Positions 23,546-31,753 are shown, numbered from the stretch's first letter. The stretch: 64,000 nucleotides of DNA from JABFSS01 sp964449445 (GCA_964449445.1 CAYUZT010000004.1:1-64000), one strand, 5' to 3'. The notes: a model not told the origin generated them from the letters alone. Program-made: numbers and translations.

Positions 23546-24538
23546 ATGCCTCGCACAAAGATCGCAATCCTCTACGTCGGCGGATCCATCGGGATGGTCA
23601 TGAACCAGAAGACCGGGCGGATCGAGCCGATGGAATCGCTCTCCATGATCCACCGCGCGATTCCGGAAATGCAGAAAGAGGTTAGTCTCGAGTTCTTCTC
23701 CATCGCGAACGTCGGATCGTCCGAAATCACTCCCGATCACTGGATACAGATCGCGGAGAAGATCGAGGATCTCTATGAGGATTTTGAGGGATTTGTGGTC
23801 ATCCACGGAACCAATACGATGTCGTATACGGCCTGCGCTCTCAGCTTCGCGCTGCAGAATTTGCGCAAGCCCGTCATCCTCACGGGGGCTCTGCTTCCTC
23901 TCAACGATATTGCCGGAGATGGCCGCATGAATTTGATTTTCGCCATCCGCGCGGCGCAACTTGATATCGCCGAAGTCTGCGTGTGCCTGGGACCGCGCGT
24001 GATCCGCGGCACGCGCGCGAAGAAGGTGGATGAGTCGCTGCTGCAGACGTTCGACAGCCCGCGTTTCCCCGCGCTTGCGGACTTCAGCACCGACGTGCAC
24101 CTGCACCCGTGGCGCATGGTCCGGCGCAAGCGCACGCTCCTTGCCCGATCGACGTTCGACCGGAACGTGGAAGTGATTACCCTCACTCCCGGCATGCCGC
24201 AAACGTATCTGGATTGCGTGTTGCAGAGTAAACCCCATGGCTTGCTGCTGCGCGCCTTCGGTCCCGGCATGGTCAGCGAGCACCTGTTCCCGTGGCTGCG
24301 AGACCTGAAGCACGAAGGAATCCCGATCATCATGATTTCGCAGACGCTGCGCGGCGCAGTCGATCTGCACCGTTACCGAAAGCAGATGACCATGGAAGGC
24401 CTCGGCATCATCTCGGGCAAGAACATGGGACTCGAGTGTGCGACTGTGAAGCTCATGTGGGCGCTCACACAGGCGAATACGCCGCTCAGGTTGAGAGAAC
24501 TCATGGAACGGAGTTTGGTGGGGGAGCTTGATGAATAA
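23546..24538 (+). CDS. ansA: Type I L-asparaginase family protein
   Basis: 330 residues. The family fold is clear: YVGGSIGM near the N terminus, VVIHGTNTMSYTACALSFAL, VILTGALLPL, RGTRAKKVDESLLQTFDSPRFP. Asparaginases hydrolyse Asn to Asp and ammonia with a Thr nucleophile. Two key positions differ: GGT is GGS at the first Thr, and HGTDTM is HGTNTM, replacing the catalytic Asp by Asn. Activity is therefore uncertain. TATACT lies 6 nt before the ATG at 23546. Confidence 0.85.
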   Translation: MPRTKIAILYVGGSIGMVMNQKTGRIEPMESLSMIHRAIPEMQKEVSLEFFSIANVGSSEITPDHWIQIAEKIEDLYEDFEGFVVIHGTNTMSYTACALSFALQNLRKPVILTGALLPLNDIAGDGRMNLIFAIRAAQLDIAEVCVCLGPRVIRGTRAKKVDESLLQTFDSPRFPALADFSTDVHLHPWRMVRRKRTLLARSTFDRNVEVITLTPGMPQTYLDCVLQSKPHGLLLRAFGPGMVSEHLFPWLRDLKHEGIPIIMISQTLRGAVDLHRYRKQMTMEGLGIISGKNMGLECATVKLMWALTQANTPLRLRELMERSLVGELDE

Positions 24539-24590
24539 GGAGTCCAAAGATTCCGAAGAGTCCGAAGAGTCCGAAGAGTCCGAGGACCAG
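24538..24590. repeat. Tandem GAGTCCGAAGA words (single arm)
   Basis: AGAGTCCGAAGAGTCCGAAG-type words repeated four or five times directly after the asparaginase stop codon. No facing inverse arm is seen here, so this is a one-armed copy. Confidence 0.75.
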
Positions 24591-24672
24591 TAGGAAGTTG
24601 TCGGTATCATTTTTATGTTATTCCTCGCGCCCCGCTGGGAAGACGACCGTTGGCGGGCTTCCACATCTGTTG

Positions 24673-24819
24673 CTAGAGATCATTTCTCGGACCACTCGGG
24701 CCTTTTTCGAAGCGCCCTCGTGTGTCCTTCAGTATTTCCTCCAGATCAGGATATTTTCGAAGCCTTTCGAGTGCCTCGGTAACATCTGCTTCCGGGAGTT
24801 GATCCAATCTGCTGCTCAT
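24673..24819 (-). CDS. Small hypothetical protein, 48 aa
   Basis: MSSRLDQLPEADVTEALERL followed by a charged helical region. It is not recognised. The sequence before the ATG (T-rich, then CTCTCTCTCCTC) and the first codons ATGAGCAGCA closely match the small gene at 6565, which supports this start. An in-frame ATG at 24876 would add a hydrophobic leader (TLGLFLFLSLSLL). Confidence 0.45.
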   Translation of the reverse strand: MSSRLDQLPEADVTEALERLRKYPDLEEILKDTRGRFEKGPSGPRNDL

Positions 24820-24980
24820 GAGGAGAGAGAGGGAAAGAAATAAAAACAATCCTAGTGTTGCTGTTACAACGTTCATGATGAACCGGCAGACATGCTCAAC
24901 AGGCTCATGCTTTGATTTTTGGCTTCATCAAAAAGAAATCACGGAGAGTATGAAGTCCAATGAGCGCTTCACTGAACAAA

Positions 24981-25253
24981 TCAGTGCACTCTAAGAATAT
25001 ATTGCATGAGCTTATCGCCCTTCGCTGCTGCTTCAATAGCCATGACCATATTTTCATCCGCTTCATGTCCATTGGTGCCCTGCCCTTTAACCGTTGACGC
25101 TTCTGGAGTTGCCCGGAGTCGGGTTTCAAAATCGTGCGATACTTCTGCCATAACGGAGAGGGGGAATTTCGCCCACTCTGCCCTTCTTTTTTCATAAGGC
25201 AAATGCAATGGGTCGGAATCTTCATTCTTCCCTTTCTGAAGCCAAAAAATCAT
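24981..25253 (-). CDS. Small hypothetical protein, 90 aa
   Basis: Starts MIFWLQKGKNEDSDPLHLPY; the rest is soluble and helical (AEWAKFPLSVMAEVSHDFETRL; ENMVMAIEAAAKGDKLMQYIL). Its ATG overlaps the TGA of the preceding small membrane-protein gene (TGATG), so the two are probably translationally coupled. Function unknown. Confidence 0.6.
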   Translation of the reverse strand: MIFWLQKGKNEDSDPLHLPYEKRRAEWAKFPLSVMAEVSHDFETRLRATPEASTVKGQGTNGHEADENMVMAIEAAAKGDKLMQYILRVH

Positions 25254-25405
25254 CAGTGATGCTTTTTGGTTTCCTCGTCATCTTCATGCACATCCATCAT
25301 CTTTTTGCCGATAATCGAGCCTATGGCACCGCCGATGATGAGGCCCACGACGAGCTTCTCCATCATTTTCTTCTTCGGCTTTTCTTTGCGACGGAAGGGC
25401 CACAT
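25253..25405 (-). CDS. Small membrane protein, YtxH-like, 50 aa
   Basis: A very short gene: a basic start (MWPFRRKEKPKKKMMEK), one glycine-rich hydrophobic helix (LVVGLIIGGAIGSIIG), and a KK...EDDEETKKHH tail. This resembles YtxH/Gly-zipper small membrane proteins of unknown role. TAGAAT lies 6 nt before the ATG (leaderless). Its stop overlaps the next start. Confidence 0.65.
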   Translation of the reverse strand: MWPFRRKEKPKKKMMEKLVVGLIIGGAIGSIIGKKMMDVHEDDEETKKHH

Positions 25406-25463
25406 AGAAAGATTCTAGCATAGTTTCTGACATTCCTGGTATTCGTGAGGTGGTCGCAGAAAA

Positions 25464-25560
25464 AATCCAAAAGCCAAAAGCCAAATGCCAGGAAATATAG
25501 AAATGCTTGCAAATTTTTTTATTGGAGCTTCCCTGGATTTTGGTATTTGGTTTTTGGCAT
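25464..25560. repeat. Word-repeat hairpin, CCAAAAGCCAAATGCCA family
   Basis: ATCCAAAAGCCAAAAGCCAA and ATGCCAGGAAA face TTCCCTGGATTTTGGTATTTGG and TTTTTGGCAT. It separates two divergent transcription units and borders the last codon of the phosphohexomutase gene. Confidence 0.85.
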
Positions 25561-25561
25561 T

Positions 25562-26947
25562 TCAGAATTGTACTTCCGGATAATTCCGCAAATGTTCCAG
25601 GACTATTTCCTGAATCTCCGCCAATTTTTTAGGACTCCGTGCCTCCATACAAATGCTAATACACGGACTCGTGTTGCTCTGTCGAATGCCCGCCCAGGCG
25701 CCTTCGCCAAAGTCGATGCGCACGCCGTCGAGGGTAATCACCGGGTGCGTCTTCTGGAAGTGCTCCGTGATCGAGGCAATCACTTTTCCTTTTGCATCGT
25801 CCGGACAGGAAGGACGAAGTTCGGGGGTTTGGTAGACGCGGGGGAAATCGGCCATCAGTTGTGAGAGCGCCTTACCCTTTTTCTTGGTGAGAATGGAAAG
25901 AATGCGTAACGCCCCAACCAGAGCATCATCAAAACCGTAGTAATCCTCGGCGCAGAAGAAATGCCCTGACTGTTCACCGCCCAGAAGCGCGCCATGCTCG
26001 CGCATCGCATGCTCCACGTATGAATGTCCTACTTTGCACATGACCGGCTTTCCTTTCCACTTTGTAATCTCCGATTCCAGAATGCCGGAGTTGCTGACGG
26101 TGAAGATCACGGGTTTCCCTGCATTTCGCGAGAGATAGTCCTGTGCGAGCAGCAGCAGCGTTTCATCCGCTGTCCGGATTTTTCCATGCTCATCAACGAG
26201 TCCGAGCCGGTCGCCGTCGCCATCGAACGCAAAGCCGAGATCGGCGCTTGAGGCCTTCACCTTCGCCTGCAGGTCCTTGAGCGTCGCGTGCCTGCTCGGG
26301 TCCGCCGGGTGATTGGGGAAATTGCCATCAGGATCGGTGAAGAGTTCGATCACTTCGGCTCCAGAGCTGCGGAAGACGGCGCAATCCACGGGCCCGGCGA
26401 TGCCATTGCCTGCGTCGACGACAATCGTCAGGCCCTTCCCCGCGTTCCTGAATTTTTTTGTGAGGAATTCTTTATACGGTGTGATGGCATCGAGAGGTTC
26501 CTCCAGCCCTTTCCCGGGCAGGAAGTCGCTTTTTTCAATCTGCTCTTTGAGCTTCTGGAGGTCTTCTCCACTAAATGCTTCAGCATCCCGAATCTGCAAT
26601 TTCAGCCCATTATCCTCTTTGGGATTATGGCTCGCGGTCACGTGCATGCCGCCATCGAGCTTGCGATCACAAATGGTGAAATAATTCACCGGACTCGGTG
26701 TCTCTCCAATCGTGAAGACCCGGCAACCTGCCATCATCAACCCGTCGATCACCGCACGTTCCAGTTCAGGACTATGCGTGCGCGCATCGCGTCCCACAAC
26801 GACGTCGGGATGGTCTTTTTTGTAGAGCCCGCGGAGCACCGTGCCGAATCCCCGCCCGATCAGGCGGCAGGCTTCGGTGGAAAGCTGAGAATGCGCCTTC
26901 CCACGAATATCGTATGCCCGAAAAATGTGGGGATCAATATTGCTCAT
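25562..26947 (-). CDS. Phosphomannomutase/phosphoglucomutase
   Basis: 461 residues, alpha-D-phosphohexomutase family, interconverting hexose 1- and 6-phosphates. The active phosphoserine loop is TASHNPKEDNG, the metal site FAFDGDGDRLG, the sugar site GGEQSGH, and the phosphate site RQSNTSP near the C terminus. I start at the ATG at 26947 since TATCAT lies 7 nt upstream; the longer frame from 26983 would contain it. The preference for mannose or glucose cannot be decided. Confidence 0.92.
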   Translation of the reverse strand: MSNIDPHIFRAYDIRGKAHSQLSTEACRLIGRGFGTVLRGLYKKDHPDVVVGRDARTHSPELERAVIDGLMMAGCRVFTIGETPSPVNYFTICDRKLDGGMHVTASHNPKEDNGLKLQIRDAEAFSGEDLQKLKEQIEKSDFLPGKGLEEPLDAITPYKEFLTKKFRNAGKGLTIVVDAGNGIAGPVDCAVFRSSGAEVIELFTDPDGNFPNHPADPSRHATLKDLQAKVKASSADLGFAFDGDGDRLGLVDEHGKIRTADETLLLLAQDYLSRNAGKPVIFTVSNSGILESEITKWKGKPVMCKVGHSYVEHAMREHGALLGGEQSGHFFCAEDYYGFDDALVGALRILSILTKKKGKALSQLMADFPRVYQTPELRPSCPDDAKGKVIASITEHFQKTHPVITLDGVRIDFGEGAWAGIRQSNTSPCISICMEARSPKKLAEIQEIVLEHLRNYPEVQF

Positions 26948-26979
26948 CGTGAAGATGATAGTTGGGCAAACGCGAGCAG

Positions 26980-27366
26980 TCACGACTGAAGTTTCTTCGA
27001 AGCGATGTCAACGTTCGCGAATATTTCAAAATCCTTTATAAGTTTGATTGTTTGAAGGACTTCAAAGACCTGATCATGTACGCCGGTAATCATGAATTTG
27101 TTGTTCTTAGCTTTCGATTTTTTGTTTGCATCAATCAATGCTCCAAGGACGCTGCTCATAAGGTATCTTACGGGAGAAAAATCGACGATCACGGGCTTTC
27201 CCTGCTGCAAGGTTTTTTCCAAGAAGCTGCGAAATTCGTCGATCCGTTCCTGAGATAAAAGTTTCACAGCTTGTATTCTCAGTACATTCACCCCATTGAG
27301 ATCTTCCAAGTGACACAATGGTTTTGCATGCGAATTACGCCTATGTTTTTCTTGTCTGATAGACAT
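26980..27366 (-). CDS. STAS-domain protein (anti-sigma factor antagonist-like)
   Basis: 128 residues. A basic N-terminal 20 residues precede a STAS fold: NVLRIQAVKLL, VIVDFSPVRYLMSSVLGALI (with the Ser-Ser at the usual phosphorylation loop) and KFMITGVHDQVFEVLQTIKL. Such proteins bind anti-sigma kinases or transporters; no partner kinase is visible nearby. ATG at 27366 is preferred over TTG at 27378. It precedes the phosphohexomutase gene on the same strand by 32 bp. Confidence 0.8.
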   Translation of the reverse strand: MSIRQEKHRRNSHAKPLCHLEDLNGVNVLRIQAVKLLSQERIDEFRSFLEKTLQQGKPVIVDFSPVRYLMSSVLGALIDANKKSKAKNNKFMITGVHDQVFEVLQTIKLIKDFEIFANVDIASKKLQS

Positions 27367-27495
27367 GCCAGTGTGCAATGGTACCAGAGGACGATATGAT
27401 CGAAGTCAATAGATGCCTTTTCTTAGCCAAAAAGAGTGTGATTGCACATTTCACAGCGGAAGGGGTAGGATCCAAAGAAATCCCCCCTTACTCCT

Positions 27496-27957
27496 ATGGT
27501 CAAAACTCTCTCCCGGAAATCGAAGACCCGTTCGCTACGCTCCCATTCGACAAGCTCAGGGCAGGCAGGGCAAGCCGCGAAGAAAACCGCAAAACGGACT
27601 ATGGTGAAATCGAGAGCAGGGAAGGTTGTGTCAAAGAGAGCTCTCGTCAAGAAGGTCACGAAAAAGGTCACCAAAAAACTCGTGAAGAAAACGCATGCGA
27701 AGAAGGCGGCGACACCGGGACTCGTCGGCAAAGTCGTCCATTACTACGACAGGATTGGCGTGGCTATTCTGGAGCTCTCTGGCACCGTCACGGTGGGAGA
27801 TCTGCTGACGTTCCAGCGGGGGAAGCGCGAGTTCACGCAGCCCGTGAGTTCCATGCAGATCAATCATGAACCCGTTGCCAAAGCGACGAAGGGGAAGGTG
27901 GTGGGCATCCGTGTGGTTCAGGTCGCGGATCCCGGAACAATCGTCCTGCACGGCTGA
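27496..27957 (+). CDS. EF-Tu domain 2-like small beta-barrel protein with basic tail
   Basis: 153 residues. The C-terminal 75 (GKVVHYYDRIGVAILELSG, VGDLLTFQRG, VSSMQINHEPV, GKVVGIRV) match the domain 2 beta-barrel of translation GTPases, found alone in some archaea and CPR. The first 75 residues are Lys/Arg-rich (KKVTKKVTKKLVKKTHAKKA), so RNA or ribosome binding is likely. Residues about 15-30 (HSTSSGQAGQA) come from a dispersed DNA repeat. TTACTCCT precedes the ATG. Confidence 0.7.
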   Translation: MVKTLSRKSKTRSLRSHSTSSGQAGQAAKKTAKRTMVKSRAGKVVSKRALVKKVTKKVTKKLVKKTHAKKAATPGLVGKVVHYYDRIGVAILELSGTVTVGDLLTFQRGKREFTQPVSSMQINHEPVAKATKGKVVGIRVVQVADPGTIVLHG

Positions 27958-27989
27958 TACACTCCTGTCTCTTCTTTCCCACTTTTCTT

Positions 27990-28148
27990 ATGTCTGTCTG
28001 CGGTGCCTGTCATCGGGAAATCCGGATCTGCGATACCTGCGGGGGATTGCTCTGCGCGCCCGAATGCATCGACCGGCTGGAAGATGGGTGTACGTGTGAG
28101 GAGGAGGATGTGGAAGGGGATGAGGGAGAGAGTGAAGAGGAAAAGTGA
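27990..28148 (+). CDS. Small zinc-ribbon-like protein, 52 aa
   Basis: A very short gene with Cys pairs CGAC...CDTC and CAPEC...CTC, followed by an acidic tail (EEEDVEGDEGESEEE). The spacing suggests one or two zinc sites. Function unknown; acidic zinc-ribbon proteins may contact RNA polymerase or ribosome factors. It lies 32 bp after the beta-barrel protein gene and before the DHPS-like gene. Confidence 0.6.
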   Translation: MSVCGACHREIRICDTCGGLLCAPECIDRLEDGCTCEEEDVEGDEGESEEEK

Positions 28149-28180
28149 GATGGTGAGATGGTTGAATGGTTACATGGTTG
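28149..28180. repeat. ATGGTTGAATGG words (single arm)
   Basis: GATGGTGAGATGGTTGAATG followed by GTTACATGG, directly after the zinc-ribbon gene's stop codon. It shares words with 13349-13395. Confidence 0.7.
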
Positions 28181-28200
28181 TTTTGGAATACAATGAGTTC

Positions 28201-29007
28201 ATGACGACAGTGCAAATTGTAGGAGTGCTTAACGTGACGCCCGATTCATTCCATGACGGCGGAAAATTCACGACGCTCGATGCGGCGCGCGCGCAGGCCG
28301 AAACGATGCTCAGCGAGGGCGCGGATATCATCGAGATTGGCGGGCAGTCGAGCCTGAATACTGAGTTCCTTGCGGTCGAAGAAGAAGCGCTGCGTGTTCT
28401 CCCCGTACTGACGGCACTGCGCAAGAAATTCCCCACGGCACGGTTGAGCGTGGATACGATGCGCAGTGACATTGCAGAAGAAGCGATCTCTGCCGGTGCC
28501 ATGATGATCAACGATGTCTCCGCTGGTCGCAGAGACCCGCAGATGCTCAGTGTGGTTGCGACGTGCGGAGTGCCGCTCGTGCTCATGTACAGCAAAGATA
28601 TTCCGCCCACGTCCATTGGTGACCGTGACTACGATGACGTTGTCGCGCATATCAAGGATTTTCTCAGTGAACGGATCGAAGCGGCCCTGGCCGCGGGCGT
28701 CTCTCGCGAGAAGATCATCATCGATCCGGGCCTCGGTTTCTTTATCTCGAACAATCCCCAGTACTCGTTTCAGATTCTCTCGCACCTGGAGGAATTCGTC
28801 GCGCTCGGATTCCCGATCTTCCTCAGCCCCTCGCGTAAATCTTTCCTTGCAGGACCCCAGAAACTGCCCTCGTCCGAGCGTCTCCCCGCTACCATCGCGG
28901 CCTCCGCAATTGCAGTCATGAAAGGGGCGACGTATATACGGACGCATGACGTAAAAGAAGTAAAAAGGGGATGTGAGGTGGCTTTATCAGTCATACATTC
29001 CACATAA
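28201..29007 (+). CDS. folP: Dihydropteroate synthase-like protein
   Basis: 268 residues. DHPS condenses 4-aminobenzoate with dihydropterin pyrophosphate. NVTPDSFHDGG, LSVDTMRSD, MINDVSAG, SPSRKSFLAG and YIRTHDV are conserved. Two motifs deviate: GGESTRPG is GGQSSLNTEF, and DPGxGFGKT is DPGLGFFISN. It may therefore be a divergent DHPS or a related pterin-binding enzyme. TACAAT is 6 nt before the ATG at 28201; an earlier in-frame start would overlap the zinc-ribbon gene. Confidence 0.8.
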   Translation: MTTVQIVGVLNVTPDSFHDGGKFTTLDAARAQAETMLSEGADIIEIGGQSSLNTEFLAVEEEALRVLPVLTALRKKFPTARLSVDTMRSDIAEEAISAGAMMINDVSAGRRDPQMLSVVATCGVPLVLMYSKDIPPTSIGDRDYDDVVAHIKDFLSERIEAALAAGVSREKIIIDPGLGFFISNNPQYSFQILSHLEEFVALGFPIFLSPSRKSFLAGPQKLPSSERLPATIAASAIAVMKGATYIRTHDVKEVKRGCEVALSVIHST

Positions 29008-29084
29008 GTGGAAAGAGGAAAGAGAAAAGAGGAAAACAAAAAATAAAAACTTCCCACTTTCCATTTACCACTTTCCTCTTTATT
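29008..29084. repeat. Word-repeat hairpin, GTGGAAAGAGGAAA family
   Basis: GTGGAAAGAGGAAAGAGAAA faces TTCCCACTTTCCATTTACCA and CTTTCCTCTTTATTCCAC. It lies between two convergent genes and overlaps the first stop by a few bases, fitting a bidirectional terminator. Confidence 0.8.
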
Positions 29085-29919
29085 CCACTCCCGGCAAAAT
29101 AACGAAGTTGACGATGGCCAAGCTCACCAAGATCACAATCACTCCGATACCAGCCCGGATCAGGAGCCCTTTTGCCTTCGTGTACTGCTCTTCTTTGCCG
29201 AGGCTCAGAATGCACAGGATCCCGGCGTACAGAACGATGATCAGGCCTGTCAGCGCAAGGAAGCCCATCACGAAGCTGATCGGTCTCAGGAAATTTGCAA
29301 GAACCGGCGCGGGGTTGCGCGTGGTTGCGAGGAACAGGTCACTGAGAACAAACCGGAAGACGAGCAAGATGATGCCGAAAATCACGCTGAAGACTGTCTT
29401 GCGCATGTTGGCGATGCCTTCCTCACTCGTACCGCTCGCGAAGGATTTGAGAGCCGAGAGGATGATCATCGCGACCGCGAGGGCGGCAACGATGACGAGA
29501 ACCCAGTTCACGAGGCCGTTGACCTGACTGTCGAATTCGGCGGCACCCTGCAGCGCGCCGCCGCGGGCGACTTCGCCGGATTCCCCGTAAAAGGCGTCGA
29601 TGAACGGTCCAATGAGCCAGGCCATGACGAGGCCGGCGATGGTGCCGCTCATGACCGTGCGCGCTTTGGTGATCACGTCATCTTCCTGCCCAATGATCAT
29701 TCTGTACCCGAAGATGATGATGACGAGCACGCCGACGCCCGTGAGGATCGGCAGGAAAGCTGCAACGACGTCCTTTGCGATACTCCCGAAGTCGCCGCTT
29801 CCCTGGTAGCCGAAATTGGCGCCGACGGCATCCACCATGCTGTTCACGAGTCCGTAGTCCGCCAAGGCGGATGCGGGCACGAGCAGCGCGAGAGCCGTCA
29901 GGAGAAAACGCGTGAGCAT
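29080..29919 (-). CDS. TrbC/VirB2-like membrane protein (duplicated unit)
   Basis: 279 residues with a signal peptide (FLLTALALLVPASALA) and six or so membrane helices. These form two similar halves, each with a hydrophobic pair linked by a charged loop (FGYRMIIGQEDDVITKAR; LCILSLGKEEQYTKAKGL). The G-x-x-x-I/D-D-x-x-x-K-A-K loop is typical of CPR pilin-like TrbC/VirB2 proteins linked to type IV secretion or pili. Coupled to the preceding gene by a TGATG overlap. Confidence 0.65.
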   Translation of the reverse strand: MLTRFLLTALALLVPASALADYGLVNSMVDAVGANFGYQGSGDFGSIAKDVVAAFLPILTGVGVLVIIIFGYRMIIGQEDDVITKARTVMSGTIAGLVMAWLIGPFIDAFYGESGEVARGGALQGAAEFDSQVNGLVNWVLVIVAALAVAMIILSALKSFASGTSEEGIANMRKTVFSVIFGIILLVFRFVLSDLFLATTRNPAPVLANFLRPISFVMGFLALTGLIIVLYAGILCILSLGKEEQYTKAKGLLIRAGIGVIVILVSLAIVNFVILPGVE

Positions 29920-30752
29920 CAGATGGAGATGAAGGCGGTGACGAGGGCGTACGACACGAGGACGACGATGAGCGCGACGATGCTGGTTTTGATGAGGTTC
30001 TTCGCCTTGTCCTTGAGCCCTTCGTCGATCGAGATGATCAAGAGAACCCCGGCGAGCACGATAGAGAGCAGCGCCAGGAAGCCGATGATCATGATCAGGT
30101 AACTCGCGATACCGGCGATCTGCAGCGCGATTTCGCTGCTGCCGGCTCCCGGGGCAATGGACCGAACGATGATATTTGAGAGCAGCATTATGCCCGCGCC
30201 GATGAATCCCGCGATCAGACGCTTTTTCGCCTTGTCCGTTTGCTCCTGCTGTCCCTCGGCATTGATAAGACGCACGGCCTGGATGACGATATTGACCATG
30301 AGCGTTACCGCGATGATGTAGTAGAAGTACGTGACCACGTTGTCCATGGCGCTACTGACGATGCCGGTATTCACAAGATTCGCGCCGGTATTGATGGGAG
30401 AGAAGGCCAGCACGAACTGGTGCGCGAGCCCGACGATGGCGAGTCCCACGATAATGTAGATGTACGAGGTCTTGGCTTCCGTCACGGTACTCTCTTCGCT
30501 GCTGAACGCGACCATCTTCGCCGCAGCGACGAAAAGGAAGACCACCGCTACTCCCACGACGAGAAGTTCGAGAGCCAGGACGACCGTGCTCATGACGTAC
30601 GCGTTTAAACCCGCCGCGCCTCCGCCGCTCGCGCCGCACGGCATAATGCTGCAGAGGACGCTGATGGAACTGGGATCCACCGGAAGCGCATGGGCGAGGC
30701 CCGGCAGGAGGAGTCCGCAGAGAATGGTGATGAGTGTGGGTATTAGTCGCAC
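29919..30752 (-). CDS. TrbC/VirB2-like membrane protein, paralog
   Basis: 277 residues from the GTG at 30752. A signal peptide (LITILCGLLLPGLAHA), then about six membrane helices with two VirB2-like loops (KMVAFSSEESTVTEAKTS; LIISIDEGLKDKAKNL). It resembles the downstream gene and overlaps it by TGATG, so the two make one operon. TATACT lies about 20 nt upstream, with AAGAGGA between. Secretion-system ATPases are not in the window, so the role in pili or DNA transfer is inference. Confidence 0.62.
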   Translation of the reverse strand: MRLIPTLITILCGLLLPGLAHALPVDPSSISVLCSIMPCGASGGGAAGLNAYVMSTVVLALELLVVGVAVVFLFVAAAKMVAFSSEESTVTEAKTSYIYIIVGLAIVGLAHQFVLAFSPINTGANLVNTGIVSSAMDNVVTYFYYIIAVTLMVNIVIQAVRLINAEGQQEQTDKAKKRLIAGFIGAGIMLLSNIIVRSIAPGAGSSEIALQIAGIASYLIMIIGFLALLSIVLAGVLLIISIDEGLKDKAKNLIKTSIVALIVVLVSYALVTAFISI

Positions 30753-30908
30753 GAAGGTACAGGAAATCCTCTTAGTATAGCAGAAAAAGAGATCCCTTGA
30801 AACACAGTTTTTCATAGAAAGAATCCAGAATCCAGCTTCCAAAATCCAGCTGAGGATGGAGCGTAAAGCTTTGTATATTCACCTTCTCCGACGTACAATC
30901 CTCGCACT

Positions 30909-31607
30909 ATGCAATTCTCCTCCGTCACTTCCCGTCCAATAACCCTTTCAGCGTCCACAGAATCCCAAGTCTACGGTCTCTTCGCGCTCGCGATGGGGCT
31001 GACGCTCGTGGGTGTGTATATCGGCATTCAGTTCGCCTTCCAGATCCTCACGAGCGGCGTGCACATGGTGCTGCTCATTGTGGAACTTGCGATCATCTTT
31101 TCTTCCCGCTGGTGGATTACCAAGTCTCCTCTCAACATTCTGCTCTTCGCTCTCTTTCCTCTCCTCTCCGGCATCACCATTACCCCGTACATTCTGTATG
31201 TGCTGCTGGAGTACGCGAACGGCGCGTCTATCCTGATGAACGCATTTGCTGCAACGACGTGCATGGCTCTGGCAGCTGCCGTTTTCGCACGCACGACATC
31301 GTGGAATCTTTCGGGAATGGGTCGTGGCCTCTTTTTCGCGGTCCTCGGACTGATCGCTATGGGCCTTCTTCAACTCTTCATTCCCTCGATGCGGACAGGA
31401 CAGATGGAACTGCTCATCTCAGGTGCGGGTGTCGTGATCTTCGCGCTCTTTACGGCATACGATATTCAACGTGTTCAGCAGATGAGCCGGGTGGGAGAGA
31501 ATCCCTTCCTGCTCGCGCTCAGCCTCTACCTCGATCTCTTCAACCTGTTTCTCTACGTGCTTCGATTCATGCTCGCAGTGTCGGGGAATAGACGGAGTAG
31601 CTGGTAA
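30909..31607 (+). CDS. Bax inhibitor-1/YccA family membrane protein
   Basis: 232 residues, seven membrane helices. The C-terminal signature FALFTAYDIQRVQQM and FLLALSLYLDLFNLFLYVLRFM are typical of the BI-1/TMBIM family, which includes pH-sensitive calcium leak channels. TACAAT sits 9 nt before the ATG. It is divergent from the VirB2-like pair. Confidence 0.88.
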   Translation: MQFSSVTSRPITLSASTESQVYGLFALAMGLTLVGVYIGIQFAFQILTSGVHMVLLIVELAIIFSSRWWITKSPLNILLFALFPLLSGITITPYILYVLLEYANGASILMNAFAATTCMALAAAVFARTTSWNLSGMGRGLFFAVLGLIAMGLLQLFIPSMRTGQMELLISGAGVVIFALFTAYDIQRVQQMSRVGENPFLLALSLYLDLFNLFLYVLRFMLAVSGNRRSSW

Positions 31608-31613
31608 TTAGCT

Positions 31614-31712
31614 TGTTAGCTTCTTAGCTTTTTAGCTAGTTAGGTTATCTGTTTTCATGTTCCGAAAGCTAATACGCTAAACAGCTAACCAGCTAAAAAG
31701 CTCGTCGCTAAG
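31614..31712. repeat. Word-repeat hairpin, GTTAGCTT family
   Basis: TAATTAGCTTGTTAGCTTCT and TTAGCTTTTTAGCTAGTTAG face AAAGCTAATACGCTAAACAG and CTAACCAGCTAAAAAGCT. It is in the gap between the BI-1 and bL32-like genes. The words are those at 9724-9807. Confidence 0.85.
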
Positions 31713-31753
31713 CCCTTTACTTCCACCAGCCTCCCCTTTAAGCTGCCCCCACT

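Noticed and set aside
24905..25225. 106-codon minus-strand frame
   Set aside because: It overlaps the 90-aa gene at 24981-25253 in another frame; the latter has start/stop coupling with its neighbour and a better composition.
28003..28200. Upstream extension of the folP frame
   Set aside because: It overlaps the zinc-ribbon gene and a word repeat; TACAAT sits 6 nt before the ATG at 28201 and the family begins there.
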